18,871 nucleotides of DNA from Clostridia bacterium (lineage in GTDB: Bacteria; Bacillota; Clostridia; Oscillospirales; CAG-272). The stretch is taken from NCBI GenBank assembly GCA_900754175.1, contig CAAEBS010000081.1:1-18871 (forward strand), in the 5' to 3' direction. Both the position numbers and the translations under genes were made by a program. Shown here one piece after another: positions 1 through 7,660 of this stretch (positions are counted from its first letter, which is position 1; each line of letters starts with the position of its first letter). The notes beneath the pieces are model-generated. The model was not told the origin of the DNA and ran no database searches. It saw only the letters and a program-made list of their open reading frames with translations.

Positions 1-19
1 AGCAAGAATGGAAAGGCAT

Positions 20-49
20 AAAAAAGACAGCCGCACGTGAGCGGCTGCC
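20..49 (-). terminator. Rho-independent terminator of the glycosyltransferase gene
   Basis: The arms 28-34 (CAGCCGC) and 41-47 (GCGGCTG) are perfectly complementary around a 6-nt loop. One G-T and one G-C pair extend the stem to 9 bp. Read on the minus strand, the hairpin is followed by a run of six T (25-20). It lies about 100 nt past the stop codon of the minus-strand glycosyltransferase, so it most likely ends that transcript. Confidence 0.8.
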
Positions 50-79
50 TGAGATAAAAATGCGGTGTCAAACTTTCTG

Positions 80-151
80 TACCCCTTTAAGGGTTGTGCC
101 TGTAATTGCCCCTTATAGGGGCTGTGCTAGCCACCGGTTTACCGGTGGTTA
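80..151. repeat. Cluster of three small hairpins, likely interspersed intergenic repeat
   Basis: Three inverted repeats follow one another. The first is CCCTT/AAGGG-type around 83-93. The second is GCCCCT 108-113 with AGGGGC 117-122. The third is CCACCGG 131-137 with CCGGTGG 142-148, which G-T and A-T pairs extend to 9 bp. The last one directly abuts the TAA stop of the minus-strand gene. They lack T-tracts, so they are not terminators themselves. The modular hairpins between a stop codon and the real terminator resemble the interspersed intergenic repeats common in gut Clostridia. That assignment is an inference, because only one copy is present here. Confidence 0.45.
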
Positions 152-1465
152 TGACTTGCGGGAGAGCCGGGGAAAGATCTCTCCTTTGGTGACGGTTACG
201 ATTTCCACGATCAGCATGGTGAGCACCGATGCGGAATGGAGAATAAAGTTTTTCGGGAGAATGGAAAGCGTGAAGAACAGGAAGAAAAACAGCACCGTGT
301 ACATCCGCCTGCGCTTTGGGGTCAGGGTGTCATAGTCCCGGAGGAACTGCATAAAGGGAAGCAATTCAAAGATGAGCACGTAAAAGTAAGAAATACTCGG
401 GATCAGGACTACGATAGCCGAGGCGATCACATAGCGAGAAAAGTCGGATTTTGTCACCACGGCGGTAACGGTGGCGCACAGGAAGATCAGCGCCAGGACA
501 GAAAGATTGAGCACGGTAAAACCGATGCCGTCCGCAAAATCCGGCGCAAGCGGGAAGAAGAACTTGTAAAGCGCCGCCGTAAGCGAGAGATTGACGCCCG
601 ACAGCAGGCGGAGGTCGTTTGACATAAAGCTTCCAAGCCGCTCGGTAAAGGAAAAGAAATCGTCAAATCCCGCTTCAAACAGGAAAAACGACAGATAAAA
701 CGAAGCGAAGAAGTAAAGGGCAATCCGGACGGCGGGAAAGATCTTTTTCTTGTGCAGAAGAAACACGCCGAAGAAAAGCGGATAGATCTTGATCAGCCCT
801 GCGATGACCAGGCAGAAATAGGAGATCTCCCGGACGATCGGATTCGGATGCTCGTAGAGCAGAAGAAAGAGCAACAGAAAGATGAGGGCAAAATAAATGG
901 TGTTGCCCCGCATGATCGCATAGACAAAGGGCGCCGAAAAGACGATAATCGCCGTCACTTTCAGGGACGTTTTAAAGTCCAGCCGGTATTTGCGGATAAC
1001 GATAGCGACGATAGACGCCGTGCACAGAATAAAGAAAAGGATCAGCGCCACCCAGAACTGCGGATGCAGAATGACCTTTGCCGTAAGCTGATCCGCCGTC
1101 AGATGTACGCCGTCGTACTGGGCGAAAACGTTTTTGCAAATCAGGGCAAAGGGATAAAGAACGGCAATTGCCAGGGGGGGATAGGAGGAGCCGCCGACGA
1201 CGTATGGACTGTCGGTCAGCGAGATATTGAGAATCGAAACGAAATCGGAAAAAATACCGAGAAGCCAGTCAAAATCATGGCTTCCGCCTGACAGCGAGGC
1301 AAAGGCATATACATAGTAAAGAATGATCCCGAGCATTGCCGCAAAGATACCGGTAAGCGTGGCGGCAAAAAAGAAATTCAGGATCCGGTTCTGCGACGGT
1401 GTAAGGGATAAGCAACCTTCCCGGCGGCTGTCGGCGGTTTTCGGTTCATGGTTGAATAAGATCAT
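149..1465 (-). CDS. GT87/DUF2029-family integral membrane glycosyltransferase
   Basis: This is a very hydrophobic protein of about 438 residues with around ten predicted membrane segments, first one near residues 25-50. It shows the pattern of GT87/DUF2029 polyprenyl-phosphate-sugar-dependent transferases: a YPPLAIAVLYPF segment after the first extracytoplasmic loop, RGNTIYFALIFLLL, GLIKIYPLFFGVFLLHKKK, and a VNLSLTAALYKFF stretch where relatives carry an NQS-like loop. Family members move a lipid-linked hexose, often mannose, onto an envelope glycan or lipid. The substrate here is unknown. An upstream in-frame ATG at 1495 would add ten residues. I chose 1465 because GAAAGG lies at the right distance before it, while 1495 has no visible ribosome-binding site. 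The gene is transcribed alone from a consensus promoter, and its stop abuts a hairpin cluster. Confidence 0.65.
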   Translation of the reverse strand: MILFNHEPKTADSRREGCLSLTPSQNRILNFFFAATLTGIFAAMLGIILYYVYAFASLSGGSHDFDWLLGIFSDFVSILNISLTDSPYVVGGSSYPPLAIAVLYPFALICKNVFAQYDGVHLTADQLTAKVILHPQFWVALILFFILCTASIVAIVIRKYRLDFKTSLKVTAIIVFSAPFVYAIMRGNTIYFALIFLLLFLLLYEHPNPIVREISYFCLVIAGLIKIYPLFFGVFLLHKKKIFPAVRIALYFFASFYLSFFLFEAGFDDFFSFTERLGSFMSNDLRLLSGVNLSLTAALYKFFFPLAPDFADGIGFTVLNLSVLALIFLCATVTAVVTKSDFSRYVIASAIVVLIPSISYFYVLIFELLPFMQFLRDYDTLTPKRRRMYTVLFFFLFFTLSILPKNFILHSASVLTMLIVEIVTVTKGEIFPRLSRKS

Positions 1466-1525
1466 ATGGTAAAACCTTTCTGAACGGAAAAGCATTAGCG
1501 CAACGTGGACGATAGAATTTCTTTC

Positions 1526-1554
1526 ATTATATCATAGATTTTAAGGATTGTCAA
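1526..1554 (-). promoter_or_regulatory. Consensus sigma-A promoter for the glycosyltransferase
   Basis: On the minus strand, TTGACA (1554-1549) and TATAAT (1531-1526) are separated by exactly 17 nt, a 12/12 match to the consensus. Transcription would start near 1519, giving a leader of about 55 nt to the ATG at 1465. Housekeeping promoters rarely match this well, so constitutive strong transcription is likely unless a repressor covers the site. Confidence 0.85.
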
Positions 1555-1645
1555 CCGATTATCAAAGAAAGAATGTGATTTTGCACAGCTTTCTTCGGCG
1601 GCGGCGCAAAAATCATCAAAAATGTCCGGATTCCACCGAAAAAGC

Positions 1646-1676
1646 ACTTGAAGAAATCACCAAAGTATGGTATAAT
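1646..1676 (+). promoter_or_regulatory. Extended -10 sigma-A promoter for the MBL hydrolase/rsmE operon
   Basis: TATAAT at 1671-1676 is preceded by TATGG, a perfect TRTGn extended -10 element. A TTGAAG candidate -35 lies at 1646-1651 with a long 19-nt spacer, which an extended -10 can tolerate. The predicted start near 1683 leaves a leader of about 27 nt that contains the GGAGGA ribosome-binding site at 1695-1700. Confidence 0.65.
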
Positions 1677-1709
1677 AAAAAGGATTTCAGTTTCGGAGGA
1701 AAGTGACAG

Positions 1710-2531
1710 ATGGCGATGAAATTGCCGTGGGAAGGCGCTCTTCCGCCTTTCCGCATTTTCGGGAATCTTTACTTTGCGGGCACCGAGCCTGCGTCTACGC
1801 ACCTGATCGACACGGGCGACGGGCTGATCGTTCTGGACGCCGGATACCAGCAATCGCTGTATCTGGTGATTGATTCGGTCTATAAGCTCGGATTCCGACC
1901 GGAGGACATCCGGATCATACTTCTTTCTCACGGACATTACGACCACCTCGGAGCAGCGGCGGCGCTGGCAAAGCTTTCGGGCGCCCGCATTTATCTCGGG
2001 GCGCAGGATGCGCCGCTTGCCGACGGGAGCGTGGATCTGACCTGGGCAAAAGAGCTGGGGCAGACCTATCGGGAATGTTTTGTACCCGACGTGCTTCTGC
2101 ACGACGGCGACCGGATCTGCCTTGGAAACACCGAGATCCTGTGCCTGTCCACACCGGGGCACACTGCGGGGACTTTTTCCTTTTTCTTTGACGTTACCGA
2201 CGGGGAAAGAAAGCTGCGGTGCGGAATGTTCGGCGGTGCGGGCTTCAATTCCATGGAACTGCCGTTTCTGGACGCCTACGGGCTTTCCTATGATTGCCGC
2301 ACCGATTACGTCCGGTCTCTGCGCCGGCTGAAAAAGGAGTACGTGGACATTTTCCTTGGCAACCATGCGGGAAACAACGACACGGTGGGAAAGTATCTGC
2401 ATATGCGGGAAACCGGGGAAAATCTTTTCCTTGACACCAATGAAGAATGGCAGAGGTTTCTTACAAAGCTGGAAAACAAGATGCTGAACAAGATCGCTCA
2501 GGAGACGCCGCAACAGCTGGCGGAGCTTTGA
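1710..2531 (+). CDS. MBL-fold metallo-hydrolase, subclass-B3-like
   Basis: This is a 273-residue zinc hydrolase of the metallo-beta-lactamase fold, probably cytoplasmic since no signal peptide is visible. The metal ligands are present: H74, H76, D78 and H79 in SHGHYDHLG, H151 in STPGHTAG, and H219 in LGNHAG. The H-x-H-x-D-H motif, the TPGHTxG turn and the late His in a xxNHAG context resemble subclass B3 enzymes and their relatives. B3 lactamases are secreted, and this protein lacks a leader, so an antibiotic-resistance role is not supported and the substrate is unknown. GGAGGA lies 9 nt before the chosen ATG. The gene sits 34 nt upstream of rsmE with no terminator between, so the two are probably co-transcribed. 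Confidence 0.85.
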   Translation: MAMKLPWEGALPPFRIFGNLYFAGTEPASTHLIDTGDGLIVLDAGYQQSLYLVIDSVYKLGFRPEDIRIILLSHGHYDHLGAAAALAKLSGARIYLGAQDAPLADGSVDLTWAKELGQTYRECFVPDVLLHDGDRICLGNTEILCLSTPGHTAGTFSFFFDVTDGERKLRCGMFGGAGFNSMELPFLDAYGLSYDCRTDYVRSLRRLKKEYVDIFLGNHAGNNDTVGKYLHMRETGENLFLDTNEEWQRFLTKLENKMLNKIAQETPQQLAEL

Positions 2532-2565
2532 ATTTCCCGGGAACGGGCGATCGGAGGGAGTTTTT

Positions 2566-3312
2566 ATGCCGCAGTTTTTTGCAGAGCGTGACCCGGAGAT
2601 CCCGGACAGGATCGTAATTACCGGGGAGGACGCTCATCATATCGCACGCTCTCTGCGCATGGCGGTGGGAGATCCGCTGACGGTGTGCGACCGGCAGGGA
2701 GTACGGTACGAGGGGCGGATATCCGCCTTTGAGAACGACCGGGCGGTTTATGTGGAGATCTTGTCGGCGGCGCCGTCCGCCTCCGAGCCTGCGTGCCGGA
2801 TCACGCTTTTTCAGGCGCTCCCCAAGGGAGATAAGCTGGAGCAGGTGATTCAGAAAGCGGTGGAGTGCGGCGCTTTCCGCATTGTGCCGTTTGAGAGTGC
2901 GAACTGCGTGGTGCGCATCAAGCCGGAGACCGAGGAAAGAAAACGGGAGCGCCGGCAGAAGATCGCCGCCGAAGCCGCAAAGCAGAGCGGGCGGGGAATT
3001 TTGCCGGAGGTTTCGGAGACGGTGGATTTCCGCACGATGCTGACAATGGCGGCGGAAAGCGAGCTTTGCCTGTTCTGCTACGAGGGGACGGGGACCCGTC
3101 CGATCGGCGGTATTCTGCGGGAGCTTGCGGGAAAGCTACCGCAGAGCATAGCGGTCGTCGTGGGAAGCGAGGGCGGCTTTTCTCCGGCAGAGGCAGAAGC
3201 GGCAAAAGCGGGCGGAGCGTGCCTGACGGGGCTGGGAAAGCGGATCCTGCGCACCGAAACGGCGTCGGTCTTTGCCCTTGCCTGCATCTCCTGCATGACC
3301 GAATTGGGCTGA
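2566..3312 (+). CDS. rsmE: 16S rRNA (uracil(1498)-N(3))-methyltransferase
   Basis: RsmE is a SPOUT-class enzyme that methylates N3 of U1498 in 16S rRNA, using S-adenosylmethionine, on the assembled 30S subunit. At 248 residues it has normal family length. An N-terminal PUA-like domain (about 1-75) carries GEDAHHIARSLRM. The SPOUT domain shows ITLFQALPKGDKLEQVIQKAVE (78-99, reading across), QKIAAEAAKQSGR (131-143), GSEGGFSPAE (200-209) and LGKRILRTETA (223-233), the deep-knot cofactor site. The GGAGGG ribosome-binding site at 2553-2558 sets the start. It is the second gene after the MBL hydrolase. No obvious terminator follows, and the next gene has its own promoter. Confidence 0.95.
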   Translation: MPQFFAERDPEIPDRIVITGEDAHHIARSLRMAVGDPLTVCDRQGVRYEGRISAFENDRAVYVEILSAAPSASEPACRITLFQALPKGDKLEQVIQKAVECGAFRIVPFESANCVVRIKPETEERKRERRQKIAAEAAKQSGRGILPEVSETVDFRTMLTMAAESELCLFCYEGTGTRPIGGILRELAGKLPQSIAVVVGSEGGFSPAEAEAAKAGGACLTGLGKRILRTETASVFALACISCMTELG

Positions 3313-3401
3313 TTTTGCCGCATTTTATGGGGGATTTCAGCACAACCGTAAATAATTTACAAAAAAAATTGCAAATTTTATAAAAAATATTAAAAATGCT
3401 A

Positions 3402-3430
3402 TTGAAAAATCACAAAAAATAGTATACAAT
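3402..3430 (+). promoter_or_regulatory. Sigma-A promoter for the CdaR-like regulator
   Basis: TTGAAA (3402-3407) and TACAAT (3425-3430) are 17 nt apart. The octamer TATACAAT occurs at 3423-3430 and again at 3442-3449, 19 nt apart (almost two helical turns). The second copy lies just downstream of the predicted start. It could be a second -10 element or half of an operator for autoregulation. The surrounding 3340-3480 is strongly AT-rich. Confidence 0.7.
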
Positions 3431-3486
3431 ATAGGGTAGTATATACAATCCAAAGAATCCAAAATATATTTGAGAGGTTTGTAAAG

Positions 3487-4572
3487 ATGTCTAACAGGTT
3501 GTTTCAGGGCGTAATTTATCAGATGAAGGACGCATTTGACCGTGTGATCGGCGTGATCGACGAGAACGGGGTCGTGATCTCCTGCTCCGATTTGGGTAAG
3601 ATGGGAGATATCCGTCAGGGCGTGCGGGAGGAGCTTTCGTTCTCTTCCGAATTCATGGCGATCGACGGTTACACCTATCGCTACATGGGCGTGGGGCAGA
3701 AGAGCGAGTACATCGTTTTCGTGGAAGGCGAAGACAAGATGGCGGAAAAGATGTCCAAGCTTTTGTCGGTGGCTCTGGGAAATATCAAGAGTCTGCACGA
3801 CGAAAAATACGACAAGGGGTCCTTTATCAAGAATATCATTCTGGACAACATTCTGCCGAGCGATATCTACATAAAGTCCAAGGAGCTTCATTTCAACACC
3901 GAAGAGCTTCGCATCGTATTTTTGATCAAGTTCTACGGCAAGACCGATATGATGCCCTTTGAGATGCTCCAGAATATGTTCCCGGACAAGTCCAAGGACT
4001 ACGTTATCAGCGTGGGCGAGCATGATATCGTGCTGGTCAAGGAGCTGAAGCCCGGCACCGAAATGCGGGATATCGAAAAGATCGCTGTCAACATTGCCGA
4101 CACGCTTTCCACCGAGTTCTATACCAAGGTTTCGATCGGTATCTCCACCATTGTGGACAATATCAAGGATCTTGCCAAGGCTTATCAGGAGGCGCAGGTC
4201 GCCCTTGAGGTCGGCAAGGTGTTTGAGACCGAGAAAAACATCATCAGCTACGAAAATCTCGGGATCGGTCGCCTGATCTATCAGCTTCCCACCACTCTGT
4301 GCGAAATGTTCTTGCAGGAAGTATTCAAGAAGGGAAGCCTGGAGTCGCTTGACCGTGAGACGCTGATGACCATTCAGTGTTTCTTTGAAAACAACCTGAA
4401 CGTTTCGGAGACCTCCCGTAAGCTCTTCGTTCACCGCAATACGCTGGTGTACCGTCTGGAAAAGATCCGCAAGCTGACCGGACTTGACCTGAGAGAGTTT
4501 GAGCACGCCATTACGTTCAAGGTGGCGCTGATGGTCAGAAAGTACCTGGATTCCAAGCCCGTAAAATTCTGA
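3487..4572 (+). CDS. CdaR/PucR-type helix-turn-helix transcriptional regulator
   Basis: This 361-residue cytoplasmic regulator has three recognisable parts. The N-terminal region (about 1-100) resembles a sugar-diacid/PAS-like sensor, with FDRVIGVIDENGVVISCSD. The middle part (about 135-255) is a degenerate GGDEF-like domain ending in YTKVSIGISTIVDNIKDL and AYQEAQVALEVG. The C-terminal HTH_30 domain (about 290-350) has NLNVSETSRKLFVHRNTLVYR, the usual recognition helix of the PucR/CdaR group. Classical members activate sugar-diacid, purine or other catabolic operons next to them. None is nearby here, so the target and effector are unknown and autoregulation is possible. GAGAGG lies 9 nt before the ATG. 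The gene has its own promoter and terminator, so it is monocistronic. Confidence 0.85.
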   Translation: MSNRLFQGVIYQMKDAFDRVIGVIDENGVVISCSDLGKMGDIRQGVREELSFSSEFMAIDGYTYRYMGVGQKSEYIVFVEGEDKMAEKMSKLLSVALGNIKSLHDEKYDKGSFIKNIILDNILPSDIYIKSKELHFNTEELRIVFLIKFYGKTDMMPFEMLQNMFPDKSKDYVISVGEHDIVLVKELKPGTEMRDIEKIAVNIADTLSTEFYTKVSIGISTIVDNIKDLAKAYQEAQVALEVGKVFETEKNIISYENLGIGRLIYQLPTTLCEMFLQEVFKKGSLESLDRETLMTIQCFFENNLNVSETSRKLFVHRNTLVYRLEKIRKLTGLDLREFEHAITFKVALMVRKYLDSKPVKF

Positions 4573-4586
4573 TTATCTCTGATACA

Positions 4587-4622
4587 GCGGAATACTCCGC
4601 ACAGCGGGGTATTTCGCCTTTT
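4587..4622 (+). terminator. Rho-independent terminator after the CdaR-like gene
   Basis: A 14-bp stem (4587-4600 with 4604-4617, two G-T wobbles) closes a 3-nt ACA loop and is followed by CTTTT (4618-4622). It starts 15 nt after the stop codon, which isolates the regulator from the protease gene downstream. Confidence 0.85.
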
Positions 4623-4736
4623 GAATGTATAAAGCAGAAAACGATCGTATTATAATTGTTATAGTTAAACGGCACAGTAAGACGACATTTGGCTTTTCCG
4701 TGGCAGTGTGTGCATAAAGTAAGGAGAATATACAAA

Positions 4737-6287
4737 ATGTCTGAAGAAAACAAGATCCCGGGAGAAACGCCGGAAAACGATGCCGGACAGACCGGAGAGA
4801 ACGGAGAGTCCGGGGAACTGCTGGACCGCCTTTGCCGGGAGCAGGAAAAAGAGCAGAAAGAAGAACAGAAAACAGAGGGGAAGGAAAGCACAGAGGAAAC
4901 GCCTGCCGGGGAGACCGGAGCGGAAACGCCTGCACCGGAAAAGCCCCGCAAGCCGGAAAAGAGGGTAACGGTCTCTGCGTTCATCTTTTCCGCCGTTGCC
5001 CTGATTCTTGCGGCGGTGATGGTGACCTATACCTGCTGTACCTCGGTGTACCGCAAAAAGCTTGCCGATGCAAAGATGGATCAGGTCACGACCGGAACGG
5101 TTCCCGGAAACACGACGAGCGATATGCTTGCGCTGTTCCAAAAGCTGTTTGAGACCTATTCGTTCTCCGAGCTTGACGAGGACGAAATGATGGCGGCGGT
5201 GCTGAAAGCATACGTGGCGGCGACCGGCGACAAATATGCGGAGTATTACACCCCCGAGGAATACAAGGCGCTGATGCAGAGCAATGCGGGAGAAACGCAG
5301 GGCATCGGCATCAACATCATCAACACGACGGCGATGTTCGGCGGCGTGGAGACCAAGGTATTGCGGGTCATCAATGTGACCAAGGATTCCCCGGCGGCAA
5401 ATGCGGGGATGAAGATCGGCGACCTGATCGTGTATGCGGGGATCGGCGAGGAACGCCAGGCGGTGGATACGCTGGGTTATTCCATGGCGCTGAAGCAACT
5501 TCAGGGCGAGGCGGGAACCGAAGCGCAATTCACGGTGTTCCGTCTGAAAGACGACAACACCTACGAAACGCTGGAGTTTTCGATCCTCCGTGAAAAATTC
5601 ACCTCCTCCTCGGTTTACCACCACGTTTCCACGGTGGACGGCACGGTTGGGGTGGTCAAGATCCTGGAATTCAATCTGACAACGCCCACGCAGTTCTGCG
5701 AGGCGATAGACGACCTGAAATCGCAGGGGTGCACGAGCTACGTGCTGGACGTGCGCTACAATCCCGGCGGCGACCTTTATTCGATCGAAGCCGTCCTGAG
5801 CTACTTTTTGGACGAGGGTGACGTCATCATCCGCACCAAGGATAAGCAGGGCAACGAAGAAAGATCCTGTGTGCAGGCAGTGGAACGCACGCAGGCGGGT
5901 TATGAGGGGTGCAGTGTCAAACCGGAGGATATCGGCAAATACCGGGATCTGAAGGTGGTGGTGCTGTGCAACGGAAGCACCGCCAGTGCGGCGGAGCTGT
6001 TTACCGCAACCTTCCGGGATTACGACCTCGGAACGATCGTCGGCACCAAGACCTATGGAAAGGGCAGTATGCAGTCGATCATGCCGCTGGCTTATTTCGG
6101 CTACGGCGGCGCTATCAAGCTGACTACCCGGAAGTATTATCCGGCGTTCGGCGAGGGCTACGACGGTATCGGCATTGAGCCGGACGAAACGGTGGAGCTG
6201 AGCGAGAGCGCAGCAAAGAAAAACATTTATGAGATCACGGATGCCGAGGACAATCAGTTGTGTCGTGCAATCGACCTTCTGAAATGA
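4737..6287 (+). CDS. S41-family C-terminal processing protease (CtpA-like), membrane anchored
   Basis: This is a 516-residue serine protease that would sit on the outer face of the membrane, where S41 enzymes trim or degrade envelope proteins. Residues 1-76 are a charged, Glu-rich cytoplasmic tail. A single membrane segment spans about 77-100 and ends at a Cys pair. A PDZ domain lies at about 180-275, with the typical SPAANAGMKIGDLIV. The protease domain carries YVLDVRYNPGGDL, the catalytic Ser417 in NGSTASAAE and Lys442 in TYGKGSMQ. The 25-residue spacing is that of the family's Ser-Lys dyad. The reading frame stays open upstream to 4689, but AAGGAG at 4721-4726 fixes the start at 4737. A TATAAT at 4651-4656 could be the -10, but I see no good -35. 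greA follows after 54 nt with no terminator, so the two may be co-transcribed. Confidence 0.92.
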   Translation: MSEENKIPGETPENDAGQTGENGESGELLDRLCREQEKEQKEEQKTEGKESTEETPAGETGAETPAPEKPRKPEKRVTVSAFIFSAVALILAAVMVTYTCCTSVYRKKLADAKMDQVTTGTVPGNTTSDMLALFQKLFETYSFSELDEDEMMAAVLKAYVAATGDKYAEYYTPEEYKALMQSNAGETQGIGINIINTTAMFGGVETKVLRVINVTKDSPAANAGMKIGDLIVYAGIGEERQAVDTLGYSMALKQLQGEAGTEAQFTVFRLKDDNTYETLEFSILREKFTSSSVYHHVSTVDGTVGVVKILEFNLTTPTQFCEAIDDLKSQGCTSYVLDVRYNPGGDLYSIEAVLSYFLDEGDVIIRTKDKQGNEERSCVQAVERTQAGYEGCSVKPEDIGKYRDLKVVVLCNGSTASAAELFTATFRDYDLGTIVGTKTYGKGSMQSIMPLAYFGYGGAIKLTTRKYYPAFGEGYDGIGIEPDETVELSESAAKKNIYEITDAEDNQLCRAIDLLK

Positions 6288-6341
6288 CCGCACATTCCGC
6301 AAAACAATTTTAAAATTTTCAGATAGTCAAGGAGAAAAACA

Positions 6342-6818
6342 ATGTCAGCAGAACAGAAGCAGAAATATACCCTGGAAGGTTTTCAGAAGCTGAAGGACGA
6401 GTATGAGTTCCGGTCGAAGGAAGAGCGGGAACGCATCCTGAATGCGATCGCCGAGGCAAGATCTTTCGGAGACCTTTCGGAGAACGCCGAGTACGACGCC
6501 GCCCGGAACGACCAGGCAAAGAACGAGGCAAGAATCCAGGAGCTGGAATTCCTGATCCAGCACGCAGAGGTCGTGGATGAGTCCCTGATCGACCACAGCA
6601 TGGTGGGGCTTGGCTCCTTTGTCAAGGTCAATATGAAGGGCAGAGAAGTGGAATACAAGATCGTCGGTTCCAACGAGGCGGACACGTTTGAAAATAAAAT
6701 TTCCGATATGTCTCCGGTCGGCAGAGCGCTGATCGGCACCAGAAAGGGAGACAAGATTTCGGTAGAAACGCCGAAGGGCATGATCGAAGTGGAAGTTCTT
6801 GAGGTTTCCAAGGGTTAA
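6342..6818 (+). CDS. greA: Transcription elongation factor GreA
   Basis: GreA enters the secondary channel of RNA polymerase and stimulates cleavage of backtracked RNA, rescuing stalled elongation complexes. The 158-residue protein has normal length. It has an N-terminal coiled coil (about 8-78) with the tip motif FGDLSENAEYDAAR, whose acidic residues D44 and E47 position the catalytic magnesium. A C-terminal FKBP-like domain (about 84-158) carries VEYKIVGSNEAD and the SPVGRALIG turn. AAGGAG at 6329-6334 precedes the ATG at 8 nt. It is the second gene after the S41 protease and is closed by a GC-rich hairpin. Confidence 0.96.
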   Translation: MSAEQKQKYTLEGFQKLKDEYEFRSKEERERILNAIAEARSFGDLSENAEYDAARNDQAKNEARIQELEFLIQHAEVVDESLIDHSMVGLGSFVKVNMKGREVEYKIVGSNEADTFENKISDMSPVGRALIGTRKGDKISVETPKGMIEVEVLEVSKG

Positions 6819-6823
6819 ACCGG

Positions 6824-6870
6824 AGTGCGGGGCTGTGACACGGCGTGTCCTGCCCCGCTTTCCGTATTTT
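6824..6870 (+). terminator. Probable terminator after greA
   Basis: The outer stem GCGGGGC 6827-6833 pairs with GCCCCGC 6852-6858. An inner stem GACAC/GTGTC forms the top of the hairpin. A T-rich but interrupted tail (TTTCCGTATTTT) follows. The imperfect T-tract may allow readthrough. A TATAAT at 6870-6875 overlaps the tail, but it has no convincing -35. Confidence 0.65.
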
Positions 6871-6890
6871 ATAATTTCGGGGTACGGAAT

Positions 6891-7631
6891 ATGAAACAAA
6901 ACGAAAACGATAAACAATATACCGGGGGAATCGCCGTAAAGGGCGGCTTTGCCGCATGGTTCTCAAATTTCTGGTATCACTACAAGTGGGTGGTGATCGG
7001 CGTGGTCGTGGCGCTTGTGATCGTGCTGGTGTGCACGCTCCAGATGTGCTCCAAGAAAAAAGAGGACGTCGTGATCGTCTATGCGGGACCGAATTACCTG
7101 TCGCAGACCGAGCTTGCCAACGTCGCCGAGCTGTTCAGCAAGATTATGCCGAGGGACTTTGACGGAAACGGTGAAAAGCTGGCGGAGATGAGCACCTATC
7201 AGATCTATTCCGCCGAGCAGATCGCCCGTATCACGGAGGAGACCGATGCGGACGGCGTGCACGGCTACGTGGACCGGAGCCGCAATACCAGCGAATACGA
7301 TACCTATTACAACTATCTTCTGACCGGGGAAAGCTCGGTCTGCCTGCTGGACCCGTGGCTGTATGAAAAGCTTCGGGAAGCCGACCGCCTGCAACCGCTG
7401 TCTGCGGTGCTTGCGGACGCTCCGGAAGGCGGAGAGGAGCAGTACGGCGTGCGGCTCGGGGACACTGAGCTGTACCGGCAGTATGCGGTTCTCGGCGTGT
7501 TGCCGGAGGACACGGTGATCTGCCTGCTCAAGCCCTACGTGGTGGGCAAGAGCAGTAAGGCAGAGCTTTACCGCTATGAGATCGAAATGTTTGCCGCCCT
7601 TGTGGGGAAAGAGGCAATTCCCGAAAAATGA
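6891..7631 (+). CDS. Single-pass membrane protein of unknown function
   Basis: I do not recognise this family. The 246-residue product has a polar N-terminus, one strong membrane segment at about 33-53 (WVVIGVVVALVIVLVCTLQMC) and a positively charged SKKK after it. The C-terminal part (about 190 residues) is acidic and folded-looking, with EDVVIVYAGPNYLSQ directly after the membrane. Topology by the positive-inside rule is ambiguous. The frame continues upstream to a GTG at 6825, but that codon lies inside the greA terminator hairpin. I therefore chose the ATG at 6891, which has only a weak GGGG ribosome-binding site (6879-6882). The gene lies 29 nt ahead of an EamA transporter and probably shares its transcript. 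The extracytoplasmic-looking domain could bind a ligand, but nothing in the sequence shows this. Confidence 0.75.
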   Translation: MKQNENDKQYTGGIAVKGGFAAWFSNFWYHYKWVVIGVVVALVIVLVCTLQMCSKKKEDVVIVYAGPNYLSQTELANVAELFSKIMPRDFDGNGEKLAEMSTYQIYSAEQIARITEETDADGVHGYVDRSRNTSEYDTYYNYLLTGESSVCLLDPWLYEKLREADRLQPLSAVLADAPEGGEEQYGVRLGDTELYRQYAVLGVLPEDTVICLLKPYVVGKSSKAELYRYEIEMFAALVGKEAIPEK

Positions 7632-7660
7632 GTTTTTGCTGAAAGCGTCGGAGCATTACC

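Noticed and set aside
236..1291. Plus-strand frames of 128 and 179 codons opposite the glycosyltransferase
   Set aside because: They are Lys/Arg/Glu/Asp-rich strings, the expected complement of a Phe/Leu/Ile-rich membrane protein.
1551..2513. A 320-codon minus-strand frame opposite the MBL hydrolase
   Set aside because: Its 3' end overlaps the divergent promoters, and its sequence has no recognisable motif. The opposite frame carries the full zinc-ligand set.
3337..4506. A 389-codon minus-strand frame opposite the CdaR-like regulator
   Set aside because: It runs through the AT-rich promoter region and shows no domain. The plus-strand gene has a clear HTH and expression signals.
4665..6302. 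A 545-codon minus-strand frame opposite the S41 protease
   Set aside because: The product is low-complexity, His/Arg/Leu-rich and without motifs. The plus-strand protease has intact catalytic residues, so this is a shadow frame.
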